Shown in pieces: positions 1-5,591 of a stretch of DNA of 5,678 nucleotides. The position numbers were made by a program, and so were the translations under genes. The notes under the pieces were generated by a model. It was given only the letters and a program-made list of their open reading frames with translations, was not told the origin of the DNA and did not search any database. How positions within the stretch are numbered: the stretch's first letter is position 1; every line of letters begins with the position of its first letter. The stretch comes from Bacteroidota bacterium (GTDB lineage Bacteria > Bacteroidota > Bacteroidia > Flavobacteriales > Crocinitomicaceae), in NCBI GenBank assembly GCA_029558435.1, contig JAKQEZ010000464.1, positions 1 to 5,678 on the forward strand, given 5' to 3'.

Positions 1-156
1 CATTAAGTCCATGGTATCGTCGTGATTAAAATTGTAGGATCGTCCAACTTTATATAAAAACGGATTAAAGCGTCTGACGATAATTTCATACAACTCTTTT
101 TCACCGTTAATTACACGTTTAACAATGTCTTCTTCAGAAAAATTTTTATAATTCAT
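1..156 (-). CDS. ECF-family RNA polymerase sigma factor, N-terminal part (cut by window edge)
   Basis: The first 52 codons are visible and the rest lies beyond the left edge. The protein begins MNYKNFSEEDIVKRVINGEK and continues with ELYEIIVRRFNPFLYKVGRS, ending HDDTMDLM. This is the start of sigma region 2 of extracytoplasmic-function sigma factors: an acidic 'EEDIV.R...GE..LYE.I..R' helix, then the core-binding 'F..FLY..GRSY' helix, then a 'DD..DLM' segment equivalent to the family's 'AEDL.Q'. Such proteins direct RNA polymerase to stress or envelope regulons and are usually held by an anti-sigma factor. The ATG is the first in frame with the conserved part. A TTG 24 nt upstream is in frame but is less likely. 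The gene follows the doxX-like gene on the same strand after 93 nt, so the two may be co-transcribed. Family assignment is firm, but regulon and partner cannot be judged from this fragment. Confidence 0.85.
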   Translation of the reverse strand, partial: MNYKNFSEEDIVKRVINGEKELYEIIVRRFNPFLYKVGRSYNFNHDDTMDLM

Positions 157-192
157 TGGTTTATAAATAATTGTTTTCAACCTCTAAGTTAA

Positions 193-223
193 TGCTATCC
201 TCTAAACAAGAAAGAGGATAGCA
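193..223 (-). terminator. Hairpin between doxX-like gene and sigma factor gene (weak terminator or processing/attenuation hairpin)
   Basis: There is a perfect 11-bp inverted repeat, TGCTATCCTCT at 193-203 and AGAGGATAGCA at 213-223, with a 9-nt loop. It lies 26 nt after the doxX-like stop codon. On neither strand is it followed by a run of U, so it is not a classical intrinsic terminator. It could reduce read-through from the doxX-like gene into the sigma gene, protect the 3' end of the upstream message, or structure the sigma factor's 5' leader. The stem is plain to see; its role is inferred. Confidence 0.45.
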
Positions 224-249
224 AAATTTATATTAGAATGGTTAGTTTT

Positions 250-627
250 CTATTTTATTATTTGTGAAAGTCGTGCCATTGAGAAAGCTCCAATCGCCAT
301 GACTAAATCACGCACAGCTACATCCACATACATCCAACCTGCAATTAAAGAAAGTGCAATGCCTACCAACCAAGCTGCTACAACTAATCCGCCTATTTGT
401 GGCTTGATGAATACCAAAATACCCGCTACAATTTCAATCACTCCTACCACCATCATAAATGTTACAGCTGAGAAAGGCAACATTCCTTCAATTGATGGGT
501 TTACATATTGCGTCCAATCTGTTAAGATGTTGGTAAATTTATCCAATCCAGCAACAATTGGTACGATAACAAAAACATACTTCAACAAATTGTATGTTTG
601 ATTTAAAACTTGATTTTTTGATTCCAT
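250..627 (-). CDS. DoxX-like four-helix membrane protein
   Basis: This 125-residue inner-membrane protein has four predicted hydrophobic helices at roughly residues 14-28, 51-74, 77-98 and 103-120. The C-terminal 'MYVDVAVRDLVMAIGAFSMARLS' region (residues 99-121) resembles the conserved end of small DoxX-type proteins in Bacteroidota, where a final helix begins 'RD..MAI.A...ARL'. Length and topology fit that family. Members are poorly understood; some are linked to quinone or thiol redox chemistry in the membrane, but no catalytic residue is visible here. Some databases have carried an unrelated tRNA methyltransferase name for similar proteins; nothing in this sequence supports that. The start is the ATG after an A-rich leader (AAAATTTTAAAAAA), usual for this phylum. 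It has a possible ECF promoter in front and an ECF sigma gene 93 nt behind, suggesting a joint envelope-stress or redox unit. Family call is moderate to good, function unknown. Confidence 0.75.
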   Translation of the reverse strand: MESKNQVLNQTYNLLKYVFVIVPIVAGLDKFTNILTDWTQYVNPSIEGMLPFSAVTFMMVVGVIEIVAGILVFIKPQIGGLVVAAWLVGIALSLIAGWMYVDVAVRDLVMAIGAFSMARLSQIIK

Positions 628-668
628 TTTTTTAAAATTTTAATTATTAATTGGTTTTATACCCATTA

Positions 669-696
669 GGGGAAATGAAATCAAAAAAGGTTACAA
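669..696 (-). promoter_or_regulatory. Candidate ECF-sigma promoter of the doxX-like gene
   Basis: Read on the minus strand, TTGTAACC (696-689) has the 'AAC' core typical of ECF -35 elements. It is followed after 16 nt by TCCCC (673-669), which occupies the place of an ECF -10 element (often CGTC-like). Downstream comes TAATGGGTATAAAACC and then the doxX-like ATG about 40 nt further on. No housekeeping TAnnTTTG box is present in this gap. An ECF promoter in front of a gene that is followed by an ECF sigma gene would fit autoregulation. The -10 match is weak, so this remains a proposal. Confidence 0.35.
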
Positions 697-748
697 GAAA
701 AATGAAATATTTTTTAATAAAATAAGCAACTAATTGATTTTGTGATGT

Positions 749-1621
749 TTATTGAAAATATTTTTTATTAATAAAAAGCGTAATCCACGTTGCCAACACA
801 AAAGGAAATGTTAGTACCCCACCAATAGCATCAAAAAGCTGGAAATATCTAAAGATGTATTCTAAGAGGATGGTTAGAAGGATTCCAACTAATGCCAACC
901 AATGGGCATTTTGTTTGTAGGACGAAAAAACTAATGCTGTTAAAAGTGGATTAAACCCATAGATGCCTAATTGAATAAATTGACTAGGTTGGTTTACAAA
1001 GTAGGAAAAACATACGGCAATTAAAATGGCAATTAATGAATAAAGAGATGATTTGAGAGAACTGATGGAGATGGCAAGGAAGATGAGAAGAGATGCAAGA
1101 ATGCTTTGTTGAAAGAGGACTTGACCGTAGTTTCTGAAAAATGATAAGATATGTTGATATCGAACTATTTCGATATCTGCATATAGCGATATAGGCTGAG
1201 GGATTTTCAATCCATAACGGAATCCCACAAAGGCTATCCAAGTCACTACAATAAAGGGAAACGTAAAAATGGGTATATTCTTTTTGATGAAAAAATCTTG
1301 AACGACAGCTGTAATAATTGAGCCTAAAATTACACCAATCCAAACAACAATTGTGTCTTCAAAGAAAAAAATAAATGCTATTCCAACAAGTGCTGGACTA
1401 AACCCATACAATCCTTTTTCAATATTGGATTTATCAAATATTAAAACCAGCGAAGTGAAATATGCTACAACGGTTGCAAGTAATGTAGCTACACCAAATT
1501 TCCAAGATCCCAAAAACAATGCAATAAGAATTAGCAGACCAGAAATTGCATTTTCTTGCAAAACTATTTGCCCAATTCCTCTAAAGATTGTTCTAATAAA
1601 GTTGATTTTTTCCGTTTTCAT
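749..1621 (-). CDS. Urea transporter-family membrane protein
   Basis: This 290-residue polytopic inner-membrane protein has the internal duplication that defines the urea transporter (UT) fold, a channel-like passive carrier for urea. Half one has GQIVLQENAISGLLI (from residue 17), LYGFSPALVGIAF (71-83) and FTFPFIVVTW (119-128). Half two has GQVLFQQSILASLLI (from 166), IYGFNPLLTALVF (220-232) and LTFPFVLATW (270-279). The first two blocks are 54 residues apart in both halves, and the TFPF blocks are the UT signature. Length is normal for bacterial members. The start is secure: M1 is the only methionine in the whole protein, and the upstream frame meets a TAG inside the gcvP terminator without another ATG. 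It begins 9 nt after the U-tract of that terminator, with no visible promoter or ribosome-binding site. The linker (residues 146-158) is encoded by a copy of a palindromic repeat. No urease gene is in view, so transport of urea or another small amide is inferred from family only. Confidence 0.9.
   Translation of the reverse strand: MKTEKINFIRTIFRGIGQIVLQENAISGLLILIALFLGSWKFGVATLLATVVAYFTSLVLIFDKSNIEKGLYGFSPALVGIAFIFFFEDTIVVWIGVILGSIITAVVQDFFIKKNIPIFTFPFIVVTWIAFVGFRYGLKIPQPISLYADIEIVRYQHILSFFRNYGQVLFQQSILASLLIFLAISISSLKSSLYSLIAILIAVCFSYFVNQPSQFIQLGIYGFNPLLTALVFSSYKQNAHWLALVGILLTILLEYIFRYFQLFDAIGGVLTFPFVLATWITLFINKKYFQ
1149..1184. repeat. 36-nt palindromic repeat element, copy inside the urea transporter gene
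   Basis: The core is a perfect 9-bp inverted repeat, GATATCGAA-CTAT-TTCGATATC (1156-1177). After a break of two unpaired positions it is extended outward by five more pairs (ATATG at 1149-1153 and CATAT at 1180-1184). On the coding strand it matches the intergenic element at 4655-4690 at 32 of 36 positions, including 21 consecutive identical bases. It encodes residues 146-158 of the transporter (LYADIEIVRYQHI) without interrupting the frame. It falls between the two homologous halves, where length variation should be tolerated. Confidence 0.8.
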
Positions 1622-1630
1622 AATGCCGAT

Positions 1631-1666
1631 AAAAAGAAATAGGCCATCCTTTCGAACAGCCTATTT
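1631..1666 (-). terminator. Intrinsic terminator of gcvP
   Basis: In the minus-strand transcript a 13-bp stem (1666-1654 with 1649-1637) closes a GAAA tetraloop through a C-G pair and is followed by CUUUUU. Three of the pairs are U-G or G-U wobbles, which exist only in the minus-strand RNA; on the other strand they would be mismatches. This fixes the direction. It starts 18 nt after the gcvP stop codon, and the tract ends only 9 nt before the urea transporter ATG. Confidence 0.85.
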
Positions 1667-1684
1667 ACAAATGATATGATTGTA

Positions 1685-4534
1685 TTAAGCCATTTCGTAA
1701 GCCTCAATACTTGGACAAGAACAAATTAAATTTCTGTCACCCAAAGCATTGTCAACACGGCGAACTGGCGCCCAATATTTGAATTCATTTAAGTATTCAA
1801 CTGGGTAAGCTGCTTCTTTTCTTGAATAAGGATAATTCCATTCCAAGTTAATCATACAATTTGCTGTATGCGGTGCATTTTTCAACAAGTTGTTTACTTT
1901 ATCGGCTCTACCCTCTTCAATTGCTTGAATTTCTTTGCGAATTTGAATCATTGCAGTGATGAATCGATCCATTTCTGCTTTATCTTCAGATTCTGTAGGT
2001 TCAATCATCAATGTACCAGCCACTGGGAACGAAACTGTTGGAGCATGGAATCCAAAATCGATAAGACGTTTTGCAATATCGGCAACTTCCACTTCTGAAG
2101 TACGTTTTAAATCACGGCAATCCAAAATTAATTCGTGTGCTACTGTTCCATTAGTTCCAGTGTATAAAATAGGATAATAATTTTTCAAAGATGCTGCAAT
2201 GTAATTAGCATTTAAGATTGCTGTTTCAGTAGCATTTCTCAATCCTTTAGCACCTAACATTTTGATGTATCCATAAGAAATCAACAACACCAAAGCGCTT
2301 CCATAAGGTGCAGAAGAAATACCGTGAATAGCTTTATCTCCACCCGTTTTAACAACTGCATTAGTTGGTAAAAAATCAACTAAATGAGCGGCAACACCAA
2401 TTGGTCCAACTCCTGGTCCACCTCCACCATGAGGAATTGCAAATGTTTTATGCAAGTTCAAGTGACAAACATCAGCTCCAATATTACCTGGATTAGTCAA
2501 ACCAACTTGTGCGTTCATGTTTGCACCATCCATGTAAACTTGTCCGCCATTTTCGTGAATAATCGATGTAATTTCTTTGATACCTTCTTCGTAAACTCCA
2601 TGAGTTGAAGGATATGTTACCATAATACCCGCTAAAACATCTTTTAATTCAACTGCTTTAGCACGTAATTCATCGATATTGATATTTCCTTTTTCATCGC
2701 AACCAGTAACAACCACATCAAATCCAGCCATTACAGCAGATGCAGGGTTTGTTCCGTGAGCAGATGAAGGGATGATAATTTTTGTTCTATTAAAATCACC
2801 TCTTGATTCGTGGTAAGCTTTAATCACCATTAACCCAGCGTATTCACCTTGCGCACCAGAGTTTGGCTGAACAGAAACACCTGCAAATCCAGTTGAAGCA
2901 CACAAATCTTTTTCCAATTGTTTGATAACTTCAACCATTCCTTGCACTTGATCTGCTGGCGCAAATGGGTGTAAGTTGGCAAATTTAGGGTTGGTGATTG
3001 GCATCATTTCTGAAGCGGCATTCAATTTCATGGTACAAGAACCTAATGATATCATTGAGTGCACTAATGACAAGTCTTTATTCTCAAGACGTTTCAAGTA
3101 GCGCATCATTAACGATTCTGAATGATAAGAATTAAAAGTTGGATGTGTTAAAATTTCATCTTTTCTTAAAAATTGTTGAATAGATGAAGTGTTATTTGAC
3201 GTGCTTCCAACTGATTTTCCTTCTGCTGCTGCAAATATTTCTAAAATAGTTTTAACGTCTTCAATTGTATGTGTTTCACCGAAGCTTAATGTTACATCTG
3301 AGCTAGTTGGGAAGTTGAAGTTCATTTCTTTTTCTTCTGCCAACGCTTTGATTTTTGAAACGTTTACACCTTTAATCCAAATTGTATCAAAAAATGGTGT
3401 TTCACTTACGTTAAATCCGCTTTCTTTCAATCCATTTGCAGCAGTGCAAGCCAACGTGTGAATATTTTGAGCAATTACTTTCAACCCATTTGGTCCGTGA
3501 TATACAGCATACATTCCAGCCATAACAGCTAACAATGCTTGAGCCGTACAGATATTTGAAGTAGCTTTATCACGTTTGATATGTTGCTCACGTGTTTGCA
3601 ATGCCATTCTTAGGGCAATATTGTTATCAGCATCTCGAGAAACACCAATAATTCTACCTGGAATATGGCGTTTGTAATCTTCTTTTGTTGCAAAGAACGC
3701 AGCATGAGGTCCACCAAAGCCCATTGGCACACCAAAGCGTTGAGAAGAACCACAAACTACATCTGCACCAAATTTACCTGGAGCTTCTAACAAAACTAAA
3801 GAAAGAATATCGGCAACTACAGCTACTTTTACACCATTTTCTTTTTGGCGAGCTGTAAATCCTTTCACATCTTTAATTTCACCATTTTTGTTAGGATATT
3901 GCACCAAGGCACCAAAATATGTTCCATCAGAATTAAACGTGTCGATGTTACCTTCTACTAATTCAATTCCTAAGTTTTTTGCACGACCTAAAACAACGTC
4001 TTTTGTTTGCGGGAAAACATCTTCTGCAATAAAGAATTTATTAACACCGTTTTTAATTTCCTCTCTTGATCTTGAGTTATAAAACATTATCATTGCTTCT
4101 GAAGCAGCGGATGCTTCATCTAACAAAGATGCGTTAGCTAACTCTAAGCCTGTTAGGTCCAAAATCATTGTTTGGAAATTCAACAACGCTTCTAAACGTC
4201 CTTGAGAAATTTCTGCCTGGTAAGGAGTATAAGCTGTGTACCATCCTGGATTTTCCAAAACATTGCGCAAAATAACAGAAGGAGTAATTGTTTCATTATA
4301 CCCCATTCCAATAAATGATTTGAAAATTTTATTTTTATCTGCTTTTTGAGCGATGTGTTGTAAATACTCTTGTTCAGTCAAAGCATCTGCAATTGCTAAC
4401 TCACCATTTAAGCGAATATGAGCAGGAATTGTTTTATCAATAAGCTCGGCAACTGAAGCTACACCAATTGTTTTCAACATTGAATCTTGTTCTACTTCAT
4501 TCGGTCCAATGTGACGGCGAGAAAATTTATTCAT
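1685..4534 (-). CDS. gcvP: Glycine dehydrogenase (decarboxylating), P-protein of the glycine cleavage system
   Basis: The product is the cytoplasmic PLP enzyme that decarboxylates glycine and passes the aminomethyl group to the lipoyl arm of H-protein; with T- and L-protein it yields one-carbon units on tetrahydrofolate, CO2, ammonia and NADH. It has 949 residues, the usual length of the single-chain form. It begins FSRRHIGPNE, the conserved P-protein start. The N-terminal aminotransferase-like half (about 1-435) contains GVPMGFGGPHAAFFA (268-282). A variable linker (about 436-457) leads to the catalytic half, with GSCTMKLN (498-505), SAHGTNPASA (591-600), MDGANMNAQ (668-676) and HLNLHK followed by GGGGPG. 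K696 in HLNLHK is the expected PLP lysine. The C-terminus NLICSCPS is also typical. No frameshift or missing motif is seen. It is a single-gene unit: own -7 box about 34 nt upstream, own terminator. gcvT and gcvH are not adjacent, a common arrangement in Bacteroidota. The leader is too short for a glycine riboswitch. Confidence 0.98.
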   Translation of the reverse strand: MNKFSRRHIGPNEVEQDSMLKTIGVASVAELIDKTIPAHIRLNGELAIADALTEQEYLQHIAQKADKNKIFKSFIGMGYNETITPSVILRNVLENPGWYTAYTPYQAEISQGRLEALLNFQTMILDLTGLELANASLLDEASAASEAMIMFYNSRSREEIKNGVNKFFIAEDVFPQTKDVVLGRAKNLGIELVEGNIDTFNSDGTYFGALVQYPNKNGEIKDVKGFTARQKENGVKVAVVADILSLVLLEAPGKFGADVVCGSSQRFGVPMGFGGPHAAFFATKEDYKRHIPGRIIGVSRDADNNIALRMALQTREQHIKRDKATSNICTAQALLAVMAGMYAVYHGPNGLKVIAQNIHTLACTAANGLKESGFNVSETPFFDTIWIKGVNVSKIKALAEEKEMNFNFPTSSDVTLSFGETHTIEDVKTILEIFAAAEGKSVGSTSNNTSSIQQFLRKDEILTHPTFNSYHSESLMMRYLKRLENKDLSLVHSMISLGSCTMKLNAASEMMPITNPKFANLHPFAPADQVQGMVEVIKQLEKDLCASTGFAGVSVQPNSGAQGEYAGLMVIKAYHESRGDFNRTKIIIPSSAHGTNPASAVMAGFDVVVTGCDEKGNINIDELRAKAVELKDVLAGIMVTYPSTHGVYEEGIKEITSIIHENGGQVYMDGANMNAQVGLTNPGNIGADVCHLNLHKTFAIPHGGGGPGVGPIGVAAHLVDFLPTNAVVKTGGDKAIHGISSAPYGSALVLLISYGYIKMLGAKGLRNATETAILNANYIAASLKNYYPILYTGTNGTVAHELILDCRDLKRTSEVEVADIAKRLIDFGFHAPTVSFPVAGTLMIEPTESEDKAEMDRFITAMIQIRKEIQAIEEGRADKVNNLLKNAPHTANCMINLEWNYPYSRKEAAYPVEYLNEFKYWAPVRRVDNALGDRNLICSCPSIEAYEMA

Positions 4535-4567
4535 TTGAACGTATTATTAAATTAAAAATTTTGGTTG

Positions 4568-4575
4568 CAAAGATA
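4568..4575 (-). promoter_or_regulatory. -7 box of the gcvP promoter (TATCTTTG)
   Basis: TATCTTTG on the minus strand is a perfect match to the Bacteroidota housekeeping -7 consensus TAnnTTTG, 33 nt before the gcvP ATG. No clear TTG -33 element stands 17-23 nt upstream; that region is A/T-only apart from one C. The predicted transcript would begin near 4561, giving a leader of roughly 27 nt. Confidence 0.7.
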
Positions 4576-4638
4576 CAAAATTAATAAGTATTAAATAGTA
4601 AATATTTAGGGTTAAAGTGTGAAAAAAACAGTTTAATT

Positions 4639-4690
4639 ATATGCTGATATCGAAATATGTCGATATCGAAATAGTTCGATATTGACATAT
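4639..4690. repeat. Palindromic repeat element, intergenic copy with a duplicated left arm
   Basis: The 36-nt element is 4655-4690: arms ATATGTCGATATCGAA and TTCGATATTGACATAT pair at 15 of 16 positions (the other is G/T) around the loop ATAG. Immediately before it, 4639-4654 (ATATGCTGATATCGAA) is a second left arm, identical at 14 of 16 positions. The layout is therefore arm-arm-loop-arm', and either left arm could pair with the right one. The 36-nt part is 32/36 identical to 1149-1184 inside the urea transporter gene. It sits about 65 bp upstream of the gcvP -7 box, with no associated gene. Confidence 0.8.
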
Positions 4691-4854
4691 CAACTGCTTT
4701 TGTTATAAAAACAAAATATTCAATCAGAATTGCAGTTTAATCAATCAAAACCACACTTCATACAATTATCAAAAAAATAATGTAACAACACATTAACCAT
4801 TTCGTTATTACTGTAGTTAAACTGGTTATTTAATTATTTTCTTCTAGCAAAGAA

Positions 4855-4893
4855 AAAAAGAGGCTGTCTCAAAATATAGAGCAGCCTCTTTTT
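4855..4893 (-). terminator. Terminator of the reductase gene (potentially bidirectional)
   Basis: A 15-bp stem (4855-4870 with 4879-4893, one bulged base at 4867) has the G/C-rich core GAGGCTG/CAGCCTC and an 8-nt loop. It is flanked by A-runs on the left and T-runs on the right, so both strands yield a hairpin followed by U. It lies 20 nt after the reductase stop codon. With no plus-strand gene in view, its working direction is most likely minus. Confidence 0.9.
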
Positions 4894-4913
4894 CATTTAA
4901 CTCTGAATATAAA

Positions 4914-5453
4914 TTAATTGATATTAATTCCTTGTTTAAAGCGCTGAACGATTTCATTCAATTCATTTTTCAATGACTCGTTTACAATCACATTTTTTTC
5001 TGAATTGAAATTTTCATTGAAATTAGGGAAGATAAATGATTCTCTTAAATCTGCACCGAGTAATGGGAAAAATGTAGTTGCTGTTTTCATCACATTAACA
5101 CTCCCGTTTTCCACTGTTGTAGTGGAAAGCAATAACATCGGCTTGTTTTTAAAGAATTGTTTATCTACTCTAAAAGCCCAGTCCAATATGTTTTTGAAGC
5201 CCGAACTATAGGTACGATTATGCTCTGCTAATGCACAAACAATTGCATCTGCCTCTTCAATTTTTTGAGTAAAATCAATTATCTGGGGAGGAAATCCATT
5301 TTTCTCTCTATCCTCAGAATAAATTGGCATTTCATAATCATTTAAATCTAAAACTTCAACATCAACTGTCTTCATTTCTCTTAAAGCAACGTCAACCAAT
5401 TGTTTATTAATTGATGTTGATGATATACTTCCTGCAAATGCTAAAACCTTCAT
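4914..5453 (-). CDS. NADPH-dependent FMN reductase-family flavoprotein
   Basis: This 179-residue soluble protein has a flavodoxin-like fold of the NADPH-dependent FMN reductase family, whose members reduce flavin, quinones, azo dyes or chromate with NAD(P)H. After the first strand (MKVLAFAG) comes the phosphate-binding loop GSISSTSIN (8-16), the family's GS....S.N motif that holds the FMN phosphate. AEHNRTYSSGFKNILDW (76-92) corresponds to the family's 'PEYN.S.PG.LKNALDW', which lies over the flavin ring. The usual P-E-Y-N is here A-E-H-N. STTTVENGS (110-118) is the third flavin loop. No signal peptide is present. Length is typical and the start at MKVLAFAGS is unambiguous. It has its own -7 box and a strong terminator, so it is probably monocistronic; neighbouring fumC and gcvP do not suggest a specific substrate. 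Family firm, true substrate unknown. Confidence 0.92.
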   Translation of the reverse strand: MKVLAFAGSISSTSINKQLVDVALREMKTVDVEVLDLNDYEMPIYSEDREKNGFPPQIIDFTQKIEEADAIVCALAEHNRTYSSGFKNILDWAFRVDKQFFKNKPMLLLSTTTVENGSVNVMKTATTFFPLLGADLRESFIFPNFNENFNSEKNVIVNESLKNELNEIVQRFKQGININ

Positions 5454-5487
5454 TTTATTTCTGATTTAGTTACCAATTTTTCGAGAA

Positions 5488-5495
5488 CAAATATA
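5488..5495 (-). promoter_or_regulatory. -7 box of the reductase promoter (TATATTTG)
   Basis: TATATTTG on the minus strand matches the Bacteroidota TAnnTTTG -7 consensus exactly, 34 nt before the reductase ATG and after the fumC terminator. A TTG -33 element is not evident at 17-23 nt upstream. A transcript would start near 5481. Confidence 0.65.
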
Positions 5496-5543
5496 ATGAT
5501 TCTTTACTTATAGGACTTTTTTATCTTATTTATTTTTTTATAT

Positions 5544-5573
5544 AAAAAAACTACCCCATAAAATGAGGTAGTT
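5544..5573 (-). terminator. Intrinsic terminator of fumC
   Basis: The minus-strand RNA forms an 11-bp stem, AACUACCUCAU-UUU-AUGGGGUAGUU, with one U-G wobble, and runs straight into a tract of seven U (5550-5544, the first two of which pair in the stem). The wobble would be a mismatch on the plus strand, which also lacks a following T-run. It begins 18 nt after the fumC stop codon. Confidence 0.92.
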
Positions 5574-5591
5574 GATAAAACTTATAGAATA

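Larger units (their letters stand above)
4535..4913. other. Gene-free interval between the reductase gene and gcvP
   Basis: These 379 bp hold, from right to left, the terminator of the reductase gene (4855-4893), an A/T-rich stretch with no motif I recognise (about 4692-4854), the palindromic repeat with its extra arm (4639-4690), and the gcvP promoter and short leader (4535-4575). The only reading frames are very short. The longest worth noting is a 14-codon plus-strand frame lying within the repeat (4641-4685), which has no sign of being expressed. I see no tRNA, structured RNA or riboswitch. Confidence 0.7.

Noticed and set aside
299..601. 100-codon plus-strand open frame opposite the doxX-like gene
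   Set aside because: The minus-strand frame encodes a coherent four-helix membrane protein; the plus-strand translation is low-complexity Thr/Ile/Pro-rich shadow sequence.
1149..1184. CRISPR repeat or restriction-type spacer structure
   Set aside because: Only two dispersed copies 3.5 kb apart are present, with no regular spacers and no cas genes in view.
1353..1679. 108-codon plus-strand open frame opposite the urea transporter
   Set aside because: It overlaps a confidently identified transporter gene in antisense and its translation has no recognisable domain.
1670..1682. TATCATTTG on the minus strand as a -7 box for the urea transporter
   Set aside because: The spacing between TA and TTTG is three instead of two bases and there is no TTG at a suitable -33 distance, so it is not supported as a promoter.
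4535..4567. Possible glycine riboswitch in front of gcvP
   Set aside because: The predicted leader is only about 27 nt, far shorter than a glycine aptamer, and no aptamer-like paired core is visible further upstream.
4641..4685. 14-codon plus-strand frame beginning ATGCTGATATCG
   Set aside because: It lies wholly within the palindromic repeat, lacks a promoter and resembles no known peptide; I treat it as a by-product of the repeat.
4698..4716. A/T-rich 7-bp hairpin (TTTTGTT/AACAAAA)
   Set aside because: It is short, contains a single G/C pair and is not next to a gene end; such stems arise by chance in A/T-rich spacers.
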